From Rhodocyclaceae bacterium UBA2271 (GTDB taxonomy: Bacteria > Pseudomonadota > Gammaproteobacteria > Burkholderiales > Rhodocyclaceae): a stretch of 50,126 nucleotides of DNA. Below are positions 1 through 7,557 of the stretch, in pieces. The stretch covers positions 1 through 50,126 of the forward strand of contig DDXB01000026.1 in NCBI GenBank assembly GCA_002347405.1, read 5' to 3'. Numbering within the stretch: position 1 is the stretch's first letter; the number at the start of each line of letters is the position of its first letter. Below the pieces are notes generated by a model, which made no database searches, had not been told where the DNA came from, and saw only the letters and a program-made list of their open reading frames with translations. Both the position numbers and the translations under genes were made by a program.

Positions 1-54
1 CCTTTGATCATCTGAAGCGTTGTATCTCCAAGGGTGATATTGGAGAATATTGTC

Positions 55-1428
55 ATGTTTTAAGGAAATATCAATAGCCCGCGCTTCATTGCCGTTGATC
101 TTGAACGGCAGCTACTGCCCGGCACCTTCGAGCACGCGCTCAACCACCTGATTGACCACGAACTGGATTTATCCGGCTGCGACGCCCGCTACAAGAACGA
201 CCATACCGGCGCTGCCGCCTACCCGCCGGCCATGCTGCTCAAGGTCGTACTGTTCGCCTACAGCCAAGGCATCGTCAGCTCACGCGGCATCGAACGCGCC
301 TGTCGCGAGCACATCACCTTCATTGCGCTATCGGGAGATTCGGCCCCGCACTACAGCACCCTTGCCGCCTTCGTCACCGGCTTGGGCGACGCCATCGCCA
401 AGCTCGAAGCCGCCGCGCAGCATATGCTCGCCCGCGCACGCGCGAACGACACTCTGCCCAGCGAACCCGGCCGCGACGAGAAGGCACAGCGTCGCATCGC
501 CCGCCTGCAAGGCGATGCCTCCCAACTACGCGACTGGCTGGCGGCCCACCCGGAAGACCGGAAGGGCGCCAAGGGCAGCATCAGGAAGAGCAACCACACC
601 GACAACCAGTCGGTCAAGATGGCCACCAGCAAGGGCGTCATCCAGGGCTACACCGGCGTGGCGGCGGCCGATGACCGGCACCAGATCATCGTCGAAGCGC
701 AGGCCCACGGCACCGGTTCCGAACAGGAACTGCTGCTGCCCGTCATCCAGGCCACCGAATCCCTGCGCACCGACCAGACCCTGGTCACCGCCGATGCCGG
801 CTATCACTCCGAGGCCAACATCGCTGCTCTGGCCGAACAACAGCTACCAGCCCTTGTCGCCGGCACCGGCATGAGAATGCGCGACGAGCGCTTCAAGGAC
901 CAGGACAAATACAAAGCCCTGCCTGCTCCGCTCTACGACGAGGCGCACCCGAAGAAAGGGGCGAAGCATTACCGCCCCAAGGACTTCAACTGCAACCCGG
1001 CCGCCGGCACCTGTCACTGTCCGGCGGGCAAGCAGTTGTATCAGAACGGGGCCAACTGCAATCACAAGGGTCTGATCGGCACGAAGTTTCAGGGGGTGCT
1101 ACGGGATTGCGTGCCCTGCGAATTGCGCGAGAAATCTCTACGCATGCCGGAGCAGACGAAGGCGCGGCAGGTGATGTTCTTCCGGGGCATGGCAAATTCG
1201 ACCCTGAGCGCCAGTGACCGGATGAAACAGGCCATCGATTTGGAACGCGGCCGGCAGCTTTACGGCCGGCGCTTCGCGACAGTGGAACCGGTGTTTGGCA
1301 ACCTGCGCCACAACAAGCGGTTGAACCGCTTCACCCTGCGCGGACGGCAGAAGGCCGACGGGTAATGGCAGCTCTTCTGCCTGGTGCATAACATCGAGAA
1401 GCTGGCGCATCATGGGTATGCACAGTAG
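55..1428 (+). pseudogene. IS1182-family transposase, decayed (two nonsense codons, internal deletion)
   Basis: This is a DDE transposase relic of the IS1182 type. The probable original start is the ATG at 55. Its third codon is TAA (61-63), after which the frame stays open and reads like the family N-terminus (residues RFIAVDLERQLLPGTFEHAL). A second in-frame TAA at 1363-1365 cuts off the usual C-terminus, which is still legible to the TAG at 1426-1428 (LFCLVHNIEKLAHHGYAQ). Between the FVTGLGDAIAKL and EAAAQHML segments (about 365-420) the protein lacks the roughly 45 residues that in this family carry the first catalytic aspartate (AIDGVKLPSNASK region). The second aspartate (VTADAGYHS) and the glutamate (FATVEPVFGNLR) remain. 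An internal fragment from the ATG at 232 could be translated, but transposition is not expected. I could not define the inverted-repeat ends of the element. Confidence 0.88.
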
Positions 1429-1480
1429 GGGAACCGGGGCAAGAAAACCCTGAATCCTCAGGATGCGGGCTGCCTTCTTT

Positions 1481-1510
1481 GAAAGTCGGCGCTGGCGGTA
1501 CGGCGCGCAG
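1481..1510 (+). repeat. Dispersed GC-rich repeat, family A
   Basis: This is a copy of a short repeat with core AAAGTCGGCGCTGGCG followed by G/T, ACGGCG. Further full or partial copies lie at 2436-2490, 3601-3626, 13193-13218, 17031-17057, 31570-31600, 31653-31669, 45497-45511 and 47617-47644. This one lies just beyond the transposase remnant. Confidence 0.8.
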
Positions 1511-1530
1511 GAAATTCAATCGATGAAATG

Positions 1531-1562
1531 ATGAAAGGCGCGATTCTGATCGCGCCTTTCAT
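1531..1562. terminator. Perfect 14-bp hairpin, likely bidirectional terminator
   Basis: ATGAAAGGCGCGAT, loop TCTG, then the exact complement. It lies between the transposase relic and the convergent brnA gene, so it can end transcripts from both sides. No long T-run follows directly on either strand, so part of its effect could be structural only. Confidence 0.65.
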
Positions 1563-1596
1563 AGGGGGCTTTGCGGTTGAAAAGGGGTTTTTCTAC

Positions 1597-1614
1597 AGCT
1601 TCAACGTTGAAGCT
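1597..1614. repeat. Perfect 18-bp palindrome at the end of brnA
   Basis: AGCTTCAACGTTGAAGCT is fully self-complementary and overlaps the stop codon of brnA. On the minus strand it is followed by a short A-run and then C residues. It may be a weak terminator stem for brnTA or a protein-binding site. Confidence 0.6.
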
Positions 1615-1891
1615 AACCGGACGCCCGCTTGCGGGCGGTCCGAGTTGAGCGCGATGTTAGGGGTTTGTCATAGGCATCCACATAGCTATCGATGAGCCTG
1701 CGGATCATGCGCTGATACTGGGTATGGTGTTTCGTGGCCTCAGCTTTGAAGAACTCAACGCTCTTCTTGCTAAGAGCCATAGTCACCTTCACCCCTTCCT
1801 CCCGAAAGGCAAGTTCTTCGGGTGGAGGGAGAAAGTCTTGAATGACCTTGGCCTCAATGGGCTCATCGGTATATTTGATTTTCGTGCTCAT
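1613..1891 (-). CDS. brnA: BrnA-family antitoxin
   Basis: This 92-residue protein is the antitoxin partner of the BrnT toxin encoded just upstream. In this family the antitoxin neutralises the RNase-like toxin by direct binding and represses the shared promoter. The N-terminal part (TDEPIEAKVIQDFLPPPEEL) resembles the toxin-binding arm of BrnA proteins. The C-terminal half (VKVTMALSKKSVEFFKAEA, then YQRMIRRLIDSYVD) is a ribbon-helix-helix DNA-binding fold. I chose the ATG at 1891 because the protein from there matches the family. An in-frame ATG at 1927 would add 12 atypical residues. The start lies inside the end of brnT (29-base overlap), as expected for coupled toxin-antitoxin genes. The pair sits beside an insertion-sequence relic, in keeping with horizontal acquisition. 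Confidence 0.85.
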   Translation of the reverse strand: MSTKIKYTDEPIEAKVIQDFLPPPEELAFREEGVKVTMALSKKSVEFFKAEATKHHTQYQRMIRRLIDSYVDAYDKPLTSRSTRTARKRASG

Positions 1892-2153
1892 AAATTGCCT
1901 TTCCCTTTCGCCAGTAACCGGCGCCAAATATACGAATCACACTGCCGCGATAGGTAAAGCGGACGGTGAGTATGCCGCCATCGACCTCGCCGAAACAGAA
2001 ATAGCGTTTTTCAGTTTCACTGTGAGTGAGGTCCTCGGCTATGACACGGCGGGGGTCGGCGAAGGCATACTGTGCCAGAGAAAACGGTATTCCATGTTTT
2101 TCCTGGTTTTCAGCATCCTTGTTTTCGTCCCACTCAAACCGAGTTTTCTTCAT
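1863..2153 (-). CDS. brnT: BrnT-family toxin
   Basis: This 96-residue protein is the toxin of a type II toxin-antitoxin module. The family is a small RelE-like ribonuclease fold that inhibits translation by cutting RNA. The signature is clear: FEWDENKDAENQEKHGI at the start, a central DPRRVIAEDLTHSETEKRYF segment and the ILTVRFTYR strand with the following IRIFGAGYW. The usual ending carries ISAR; here it reads IFGAGYWRKGKAIYEHE, close to normal length and apparently intact. The gene precedes its antitoxin, the normal brnTA order. A 34-bp symmetric inverted repeat ends 24 bases before its start codon and is the likely operator. No strong ribosome-binding site is visible, which may keep toxin translation low. 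Confidence 0.87.
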   Translation of the reverse strand: MKKTRFEWDENKDAENQEKHGIPFSLAQYAFADPRRVIAEDLTHSETEKRYFCFGEVDGGILTVRFTYRGSVIRIFGAGYWRKGKAIYEHENQIYR

Positions 2154-2176
2154 AAGATCAGCTTAGCAGAGTGGCG

Positions 2177-2210
2177 CATAAATCACCATATAAAAGTATG
2201 GATATTTATG
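2177..2210. promoter_or_regulatory. Symmetric inverted repeat, candidate brnTA operator
   Basis: The layout is CATAAAT, 2 bases, CCATA, 6 bases, TATGG, 2 bases, ATTTATG. Both arms and both internal spacers are mirror-symmetric. It is AT-rich in a GC-rich genome and lies immediately upstream of brnT. Two half-site pairs fit binding by two ribbon-helix-helix dimers of BrnA. The operator role is inferred from position and symmetry. Confidence 0.7.
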
Positions 2211-2435
2211 TGGTAACGGGCAGCCTCTAACAGTTATTCACCGGACCCACCGGTCCGTACCATTGAAATTCGCAGAACAAGCTGGGGCGTCATAATCGCA
2301 TGATTCATCGCAGTTCTGCCTGGGTAGTCTGTCCGCATATGCAATGATAGTACGGACCGATGCCGGTGGGTTGTTGTTGAACTGTGGCAGTGGGTTGCTT
2401 TGATGAAATTCATGACGGCCTGATTCTGACCGACT

Positions 2436-2490
2436 GGCGCCGTCCCACCAGTCCCACGGGGATTCCCTGCGGTCACGCCGACTTTTCAGG
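2436..2490. repeat. Partial family A repeat joined to a family B repeat
   Basis: GGCGCCGTCCCACCAG (family A, reversed) is followed by GATTCCCTGCGGTCACGCCG, a sequence that recurs at 38743-38772 and, inverted, at 46363-46388. The two families share the CGCCGACTTT end and may be related. Confidence 0.65.
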
Positions 2491-2532
2491 TAGTTAGAAT
2501 ACGCTCCTCACCCGACGCAGACCCACACCCGC

Positions 2533-3006
2533 ATGATTGCCAGCATCAAGGACTTCTTCAACCAGTTCATCGAACCCGGCACCCGGCCGAATGAGGCGGG
2601 CAGCGTACATGCCTTGCAGGTTGCCACTGCGGCACTGCTGCTGGAGGTCATGCGCATGGACAGCCGGATCGCCGACGCGGAGCGGGCGGCCATCGGCGCG
2701 GTTCTGCGTCAGCAGTTCGATCTGGGCGTTGACGAATACGAAACCTTGATTGCGCTGGCTGAACAGGAAGCCCAGCAGGCCAACGACTACTATCAGTTCA
2801 CTTCGCTGATCAACAAAACCTGCAGCGCCGCGCAGAAAAACATCATCATCGAAAACATGTGGCATGTCGCGATGAGCGACGGGCACCTCGATGCCCACGA
2901 ATTGCACCTGATGCGCAAGATCGCCGACCTGCTGTATATCAGTCATGCCGATAATATCGCCGCCAAGCAGCGGGCCCGTAAAACGGCCAAGCTGCCGCCC
3001 GGTTAG
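2533..3006 (+). CDS. TerB-family (tellurite resistance-like) protein
   Basis: This 157-residue soluble, helical protein belongs to the TerB-like superfamily, whose members carry acidic helix-turn segments that can bind metal. Two such segments are visible: MRMDSRIADAERAAIGAVLR near residue 40 and AMSDGHLDAHELHLMRKIAD near residue 115. There is no signal peptide and no membrane segment. Stand-alone TerB proteins of this size are common in Proteobacteria and mostly have no proven function, so the tellurite link is only by name. The MFS gene starts 9 bases after its stop, so the two are probably co-transcribed. Confidence 0.8.
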   Translation: MIASIKDFFNQFIEPGTRPNEAGSVHALQVATAALLLEVMRMDSRIADAERAAIGAVLRQQFDLGVDEYETLIALAEQEAQQANDYYQFTSLINKTCSAAQKNIIIENMWHVAMSDGHLDAHELHLMRKIADLLYISHADNIAAKQRARKTAKLPPG

Positions 3007-3015
3007 TCGCGGCGC

Positions 3016-4230
3016 ATGACGACCACGACAACTGTCCGTGCCGATGCCATGGTGATTGCGCTGGTCGGCATGGCGCATGCCACCTCGCATGTCTTTCATT
3101 TGTTGCTGCCCCCGCTGTTTCCGCTGTTGATGGTCGACTTCGGTTTTGGTTACACCGAGGCCGGGTTCCTGATGACGGTGTTTTTTGTCATCTCGGGTAC
3201 CGGCCAGGCCTTTGCCGGGATACTGGTCGACCGCTATGGCGCGCGCCGCGTGCTGATGGCCGGGGTTGGCCTGCTGGCGGCCTCCGGCCTGGCGCTGGCG
3301 GCAGCGGCCAACTATGCGATGCTGCTTGTGGCGGTGGTGCTGGCCGGTCTCGGCAATTCAATCTTCCATCCGGCGGATTTCTCGCTGCTTAACCAGAAGG
3401 TTTCGCCGCCACGGCTGGGCTATGCGTTTTCGGTGCACGGCCTGTCGGGCAACCTGGGCTGGGCCATCGGCGTGACATTGTCCGGCATGGCGCTGGCCTG
3501 GGGCAGTTGGCGCGGCGCCGGTGTCGCGGCGGTGTTGCTTGCGCTATTGTCGATGGCCACGCTGCTGTGGGCGCGGCCGCTGCTGGACGATGAGCGGCCG
3601 AAAGTCGGCGCTGGCGCTACGGCGCCGGGCCGCAGCTTCGCGTTCCTCAACACGCCGGTGATCTGGCTGGCCTTTGCGTTTTTCCTGCTGATTACCGCCG
3701 CCTTTGCCGGCCTGCAGAGTTTCTCCGCTCCGGTGCTGGGCGGCATCTACGGCATTACCCTGGCTGCCGCCGTGGCCGGGTTGACCGGGTATCTGCTGGG
3801 TTCGGCGGCGGGCATGGTGGTTGGTGGCATTGTTGCCGCGAAGGTGCAGACGCATGACCGCACGGTCGGGATGGCCCTGGTCGGTGCGGCGCTGTTTGCC
3901 ACCGCACTGGCCACCGGCTTGCCGCCGGCTTGGAGCGTAATTCCGCTGATGGTCGGCATTGGCGTTGGCGTCGGCATCTCCGGGCCTTCCCGCGACCTGC
4001 TGGTACGGCGCATTGCCACCAATTCTCTGGCGGGCGGCAACGCGTCGCCGGCCTTTGGCCGGGTCTATGGCTTTGTCTATTCGGGCCTCGATGTCGGCAT
4101 GGCGCTCGGGCCGCTGGCGTTTGGCGCGCTGCTGGATGCCGGCGGGATGGACGGGGTGCTGCCGGGCGTGGCACTGCTGCAAATCATGGCGGTGCTGACG
4201 ATCCTCGCCATGGGCCGCCGGACAGCTTAG
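3016..4230 (+). CDS. MFS permease
   Basis: This 404-residue major-facilitator transporter of the inner membrane has about 12 hydrophobic helices in two halves. The motif GILVDRYGARRVL after the second helix matches the family loop 2-3 signature (G-x-x-x-D-R-x-G-R-R). The second half contains AGMVVGGIVAAK and a GPSRDLLVRRI segment. The substrate cannot be read from the sequence. A family A repeat (3601-3626) lies inside the gene and encodes residues near 196-205 (KVGAGATAPG) in the central cytoplasmic loop between helices 6 and 7, where an insert should be tolerated. The gene follows the TerB-like gene by 9 bases. Confidence 0.85.
   Translation: MTTTTTVRADAMVIALVGMAHATSHVFHLLLPPLFPLLMVDFGFGYTEAGFLMTVFFVISGTGQAFAGILVDRYGARRVLMAGVGLLAASGLALAAAANYAMLLVAVVLAGLGNSIFHPADFSLLNQKVSPPRLGYAFSVHGLSGNLGWAIGVTLSGMALAWGSWRGAGVAAVLLALLSMATLLWARPLLDDERPKVGAGATAPGRSFAFLNTPVIWLAFAFFLLITAAFAGLQSFSAPVLGGIYGITLAAAVAGLTGYLLGSAAGMVVGGIVAAKVQTHDRTVGMALVGAALFATALATGLPPAWSVIPLMVGIGVGVGISGPSRDLLVRRIATNSLAGGNASPAFGRVYGFVYSGLDVGMALGPLAFGALLDAGGMDGVLPGVALLQIMAVLTILAMGRRTA
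3601..3626 (+). repeat. Family A repeat inside the MFS coding sequence
   Basis: AAAGTCGGCGCTGGCG, then CTACGGCGCC. It is read in frame as KVGAGATAP. The same peptide (KVGAGGTA) is produced by the copy in the E2 gene at 47617-47644. Confidence 0.85.
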
Positions 4231-4272
4231 GCGCGGCCTGTCTCCGCGTAATTCATCCGGTCCGTGTGGCGC

Positions 4273-5205
4273 TCAGAAGCCGGCAATCAGGCGCGCCATG
4301 CGTTCGCGGGTGGCAGCGTCCGGCAGGCGGCCGCGGCCGGCCTGCATGTTGTCGAGCAGGTGCTTCGGTTTGCTCGTCGCCGGAATGGCGCTGGTGACGG
4401 CCGGGTGGCCGAGGATGAACTTGAGGAAGAACTGCGCCCAGGTGGTGCAGTCGATGTCGCCGGCCCACGGCGGCAGTTCCCTGCCGCGCACCTTGTCGAA
4501 CAGCCCGGCGCGGGCGAAGGGCCGGTTCACCAGCACGGCAATTTTCCGCTCCTGCGCCAGCGGCAGCAGCCGTTGCTCGGCGGCACGCTCGATGATCGAA
4601 TAGTTGAATTGCACGAAGTCGATGTCTTCGGATGCCATCACCCGTGCCAACTCGTCGTAGGCGCTCTCGGTGTAGTGGGTGATGCCGATGTAGCGGATGC
4701 GTCCCTGCGCCTTCCATTCGCGCAGGGTCTTGAGCTGGGTCTTCCAGTCCACCAGGTTGTGCACCTGCATCAGGTCCATCTGTTGCGTGCGCAGGCGCTG
4801 GAACGAATCCTCCATCTGGCGCATGCCGGCATCGCGACCCGTGGTCCACACCTTGGTGGCGACGAACAGCTTGGTGGTGACGCCCAGTTCGGCGGCGAGG
4901 TCGCCGATCACGCTTTCCGCCGCGCCGTACATCGGCGAGGAATCGACCACCCGGCCGCCCTGTTCGGCAAACAGCTTCAGCACTTCGCGCTGGGCAATGC
5001 GGTCGGCGGTGGCAGCGCCGACATTGAAGGTCAGTGACGAACCGAGGCCGACGGCCGGAATCGCTTCGCCGCCCTTCGGGATCTTGCGCATCAACTGGGC
5101 TGGTGCATTGGCAAACGCTGGTGGCACCAATGCTGCAACTGCCACACCGGCGGCCAGACGGAACAAATCACGGCGGGTGGGGGAGCGGGGATCGGTCATG
5201 GTCAA
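4273..5205 (-). CDS. Tat-exported aldo/keto reductase
   Basis: This 310-residue protein has a twin-arginine signal at residues 9-32 (TRRDLFRLAAG, then VAVAALVPPAFA) followed by an aldo/keto reductase barrel. The catalytic tetrad of the family is visible: Asp88 and Tyr93 in VVDSSPMYG, Lys118 in VATKVW and His149 in LMQVHN. The family uses NAD(P)H to reduce carbonyl groups, but the substrate here is unknown. Tat export moves folded protein, so cofactor may be loaded before export. The gene begins 9 bases after the stop of a nucleotide transporter gene on the same strand and is probably in its operon. An exported AKR is uncommon, though such proteins are known in Proteobacteria. Confidence 0.88.
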   Translation of the reverse strand: MTMTDPRSPTRRDLFRLAAGVAVAALVPPAFANAPAQLMRKIPKGGEAIPAVGLGSSLTFNVGAATADRIAQREVLKLFAEQGGRVVDSSPMYGAAESVIGDLAAELGVTTKLFVATKVWTTGRDAGMRQMEDSFQRLRTQQMDLMQVHNLVDWKTQLKTLREWKAQGRIRYIGITHYTESAYDELARVMASEDIDFVQFNYSIIERAAEQRLLPLAQERKIAVLVNRPFARAGLFDKVRGRELPPWAGDIDCTTWAQFFLKFILGHPAVTSAIPATSKPKHLLDNMQAGRGRLPDAATRERMARLIAGF

Positions 5206-5214
5206 AGCATAGCG

Positions 5215-6489
5215 CTAATTATTGTTGCGGGAAAGTTGCGCTTGCTGGCGGCCGAGCCAGAGTGCCACCGCCGCCCAGGCAAGCGCGAGCGGCACGGCGA
5301 GCCAGGCGATGGCAGCGAATCCCAGTCCGAGTGACTTGAGGCCGGCAAACAGCCAGCCGGCGAGGGCATCGCCACCGCGATAGACGACGGTATCCAGCGC
5401 ATTCTTCGCCTTGTACTTCGTCTCGCGGTCCACGACGGTGTAGAGCAACTCGCGCGTCGGCCGCGTGATGGCGTATTCGCCGGCGCGCCGTAATATCTGG
5501 AATCCGGCCAGGGCCGCGAGCACCGGTGTCAGCGCCAGCAAGGCAAAGCCGAAGGCCGAAAGCAGGGGTATCAGCGCCAGTGTGCGGGCGACGCCGAGGC
5601 GGGTGAGCAGGCGCGACGTGATCAATACCTGCGTCAGTACCGTCAGGGTGTTCACTGCCAGGTCGAGCAGCGCGAAGAAGCGTGTGCGTTCCGCCGAACT
5701 GCCAAACGACTGCGCCACGATGTGCGCCTGCTCGAAATAGAGAAAAGTCGCCAGGGTGGTGAACAACAGCATGAACAGCGCCACGCCGAGCAGATAGGGC
5801 GAGCGCACGATCAATGTCAGTCCGGCGAAAATCGAGCCGCCGATAGGCTGCTGAGGCTGCTGTATTTCTTCTGCTGGTACTGCAGACCTTTGCTCGGACC
5901 ACCGGCTGAGTTTGCGGATGCACAGCATCGCGCCGGCTAGCAGCAGCGCCGAGAGCAGCAGCAAGTTGACCGGCCCGACCGGCACCACCAGCAGTGCCGT
6001 CAACGTTGGGCCGGTAATCGCGCCGGCCGTGCCGCCGGCGGCGATCAGCCCGAAAAGGCGCTTGCCCTGGGCACTGCTGAAAAGGTCAACCATGAAGCTC
6101 CAGAACACCGACACCACGAACAGGTTGAACACGCTGGCCCAGATGAAGAAGGTACGTGCCATGACCTCGCGCCAGCCCTCGACCTGGAAGGCGGCGTGGA
6201 ACAGCAGCAAGTTGATGATGAAGAAGCCATACACCAGCGGCAAAAAACGGCGTCGCGGCAGGCGCGCAGTGATGTAGCCCAACAGCGGCACCGCCGCCAG
6301 CATGGCGATGAAGGTGCCGGTGAACAGCCACGGCAGCTTGGCGATGCCGCCGGCGATGCCCATCTCGTCGCGCAACGGCCGCAGGATGTAATAGCTCGCC
6401 AGCAGCAGGAAGAAATACGCGAATGCCCAGGCGACGGCGACGCCCTCGCCGGGTTCGAGTTTCAGCCATTTCATCAGGCGTGAAGGCAT
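5215..6489 (-). CDS. ADP/ATP translocase-type (NTP/NDP exchange) transporter
   Basis: This inner-membrane protein of about 424 residues has roughly 12 hydrophobic helices and resembles the bacterial and plastid ATP/ADP carrier family (TLC type) more than ordinary MFS permeases. Typical stretches are LLASYYILRPLRDEMGI in the first helix, FWSFMVDLFSSAQGKRLFG and GGTAGAITGPTL in the middle, and ITRPTRELLYTVVDRETKYK in the second half. I chose the ATG at 6489 (protein begins MPSRLMKWLKLEPGEG). An ATG at 6474 is also possible and the extension to 6543 is not convincing. Free-living bacteria carry such proteins with unproven substrates. A paralogue is encoded at 44171-45463. The Tat-exported reductase gene follows by 9 bases. 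Confidence 0.8.
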   Translation of the reverse strand: MPSRLMKWLKLEPGEGVAVAWAFAYFFLLLASYYILRPLRDEMGIAGGIAKLPWLFTGTFIAMLAAVPLLGYITARLPRRRFLPLVYGFFIINLLLFHAAFQVEGWREVMARTFFIWASVFNLFVVSVFWSFMVDLFSSAQGKRLFGLIAAGGTAGAITGPTLTALLVVPVGPVNLLLLSALLLAGAMLCIRKLSRWSEQRSAVPAEEIQQPQQPIGGSIFAGLTLIVRSPYLLGVALFMLLFTTLATFLYFEQAHIVAQSFGSSAERTRFFALLDLAVNTLTVLTQVLITSRLLTRLGVARTLALIPLLSAFGFALLALTPVLAALAGFQILRRAGEYAITRPTRELLYTVVDRETKYKAKNALDTVVYRGGDALAGWLFAGLKSLGLGFAAIAWLAVPLALAWAAVALWLGRQQAQLSRNNN

Positions 6490-6633
6490 GGGGACTCTAG
6501 TCGGGGATGAGGCATAGTTGCCGGCAGATGAAAGCCATCGCAATGACTATCGAGCCGGGATGCCGGAATTGCGGAGCGCACGAACAGGAAAGACACGTCC
6601 CGGGCGCTGAGTCCCGGATATCAAGCCAGGCGG

Positions 6634-7257
6634 CTATTTGCGCGTCAGCGACTGGGTCAGCATGTAGGACACGGCAGCGTGGATGTCGATGTCACTCAGA
6701 TTGGAAAACCCGCCGCGCGCCGGCATTTTATTGTGGCCATGGATGGCCGATGCCACCAGTTCGGCGACGCCTTTTGGCAGGCGCGGCAGCCAGGCTTCCT
6801 TGTCGCCGATCTTCGGCGCGCCGCCGACGCCTTCGCGATGGCAGTTGCCGCATGCCGCGTTGACGATGTCCTCGCCGCTGCCGTGCGCCACTTTGGCATA
6901 CGGCTTCTGCGGGTCGGGCGTTTTGCCGCCGCTCACCATGTAGGCAATGGCGCGCGTCATCTCCAGGTCGGTGACCGCCGCCTTGCCGCCGTGTGCCGGC
7001 ATTTTGCGCAGCCCTTCCATTGAGCTATGCAGCAGCCTGGGCAGGCCAAATTTGGCGCGGGGCGCCCAGTCGGCCGTGTTGCCGATGCGCGGCGCGCCAT
7101 CCTTGCCCTCGCCATGGCAACTGGCGCAGACTGAATTGACGACTTCCTTGCCGCTCCGGTCGGCCGCCGCGGCGGAACCGCCGACCAGCAAACCAAACGC
7201 GATGGCAAGGTGGATCATTGCAAGTACAACAGGTCGTTGTGAGCCTAAGGTCATCAT
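6634..7257 (-). CDS. Di-haem cytochrome c (c5/c4-like)
   Basis: This periplasmic electron-transfer protein has 207 residues. An N-terminal signal peptide (hydrophobic VVLAMIHLAIAFGLLVGG, then SAAAA) precedes two cytochrome c domains. Haem-binding motifs are CASCH (44-48) and CGNCH (136-140). Each domain also has a KMPA-GG segment (KMPAHGG, KMPARGG) that supplies the axial methionine, as in cytochrome c5. The start at 7257 is preceded by GGAG at a good distance; a long upstream extension in the same frame is repeat-derived sequence. The gene lies downstream of the HAD phosphatase gene, separated by a family D repeat region. The physiological partner is not evident. Confidence 0.9.
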   Translation of the reverse strand: MMTLGSQRPVVLAMIHLAIAFGLLVGGSAAAADRSGKEVVNSVCASCHGEGKDGAPRIGNTADWAPRAKFGLPRLLHSSMEGLRKMPAHGGKAAVTDLEMTRAIAYMVSGGKTPDPQKPYAKVAHGSGEDIVNAACGNCHREGVGGAPKIGDKEAWLPRLPKGVAELVASAIHGHNKMPARGGFSNLSDIDIHAAVSYMLTQSLTRK

Positions 7258-7557
7258 GGATTTCTCCGCTGAAAGCAATGCAAATTGAGCATAAGCGAAG
7301 CATAGCACCGTGCTGCGCCGAATTAGCAGAACCCCCGCAGTCTCGCCGCCGGGCCGCCCCAAGGCGAGACGGCACGCGCCGCCAGGCACCAGGCCGCAGG
7401 CCGCAGGACAGTCGAAGACTGGTCTCGCGCAGCGAGATGTGGCTTTGCCGCACACAACCCGCACTGCTGCCAAAAGAAGCGCCCCGTGATAAGCGAGCGC
7501 CAGCGAGCCGTTAAGAACCCCCCGCGAGGGGGGCGAAGGGGGGCGGGCGTTTGTTTG
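7258..7557. repeat. Family D repeat region between the phosphatase and cytochrome genes
   Basis: This 300-base stretch has no gene. It contains GCCGGGCCGCCCCAAGG (about 7348-7364) and ends with G-rich runs (about 7525-7550), the two landmarks of family D. Its orientation matches the copies at 33373-35256, with the CTCCGC end at the start codon of the downstream gene and the G-rich end at the stop of the upstream gene. The middle part is longer than in those copies and partly unrelated. Confidence 0.6.

Larger units (their letters stand above)
2154..2532. other. Intergenic stretch without a convincing gene
   Basis: It holds the brnTA operator candidate (2177-2210), a partial family A repeat (2436-2452) and a family B repeat (2458-2488, GGTCACGCCGACTTTTC core). 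A minus-strand frame at 2234-2476 has no recognisable protein character. Confidence 0.6.

Noticed and set aside
2234..2476. Minus-strand 80-codon frame between brnT and the TerB-like gene
   Set aside because: It is composed partly of repeat sequence, has no recognisable protein features and no good ribosome-binding site.
1..2530. Left end considered as a genomic island with attachment sites
   Set aside because: An insertion-sequence relic and a toxin-antitoxin pair are present, but no integrase, tRNA gene or att repeat is visible in the window.
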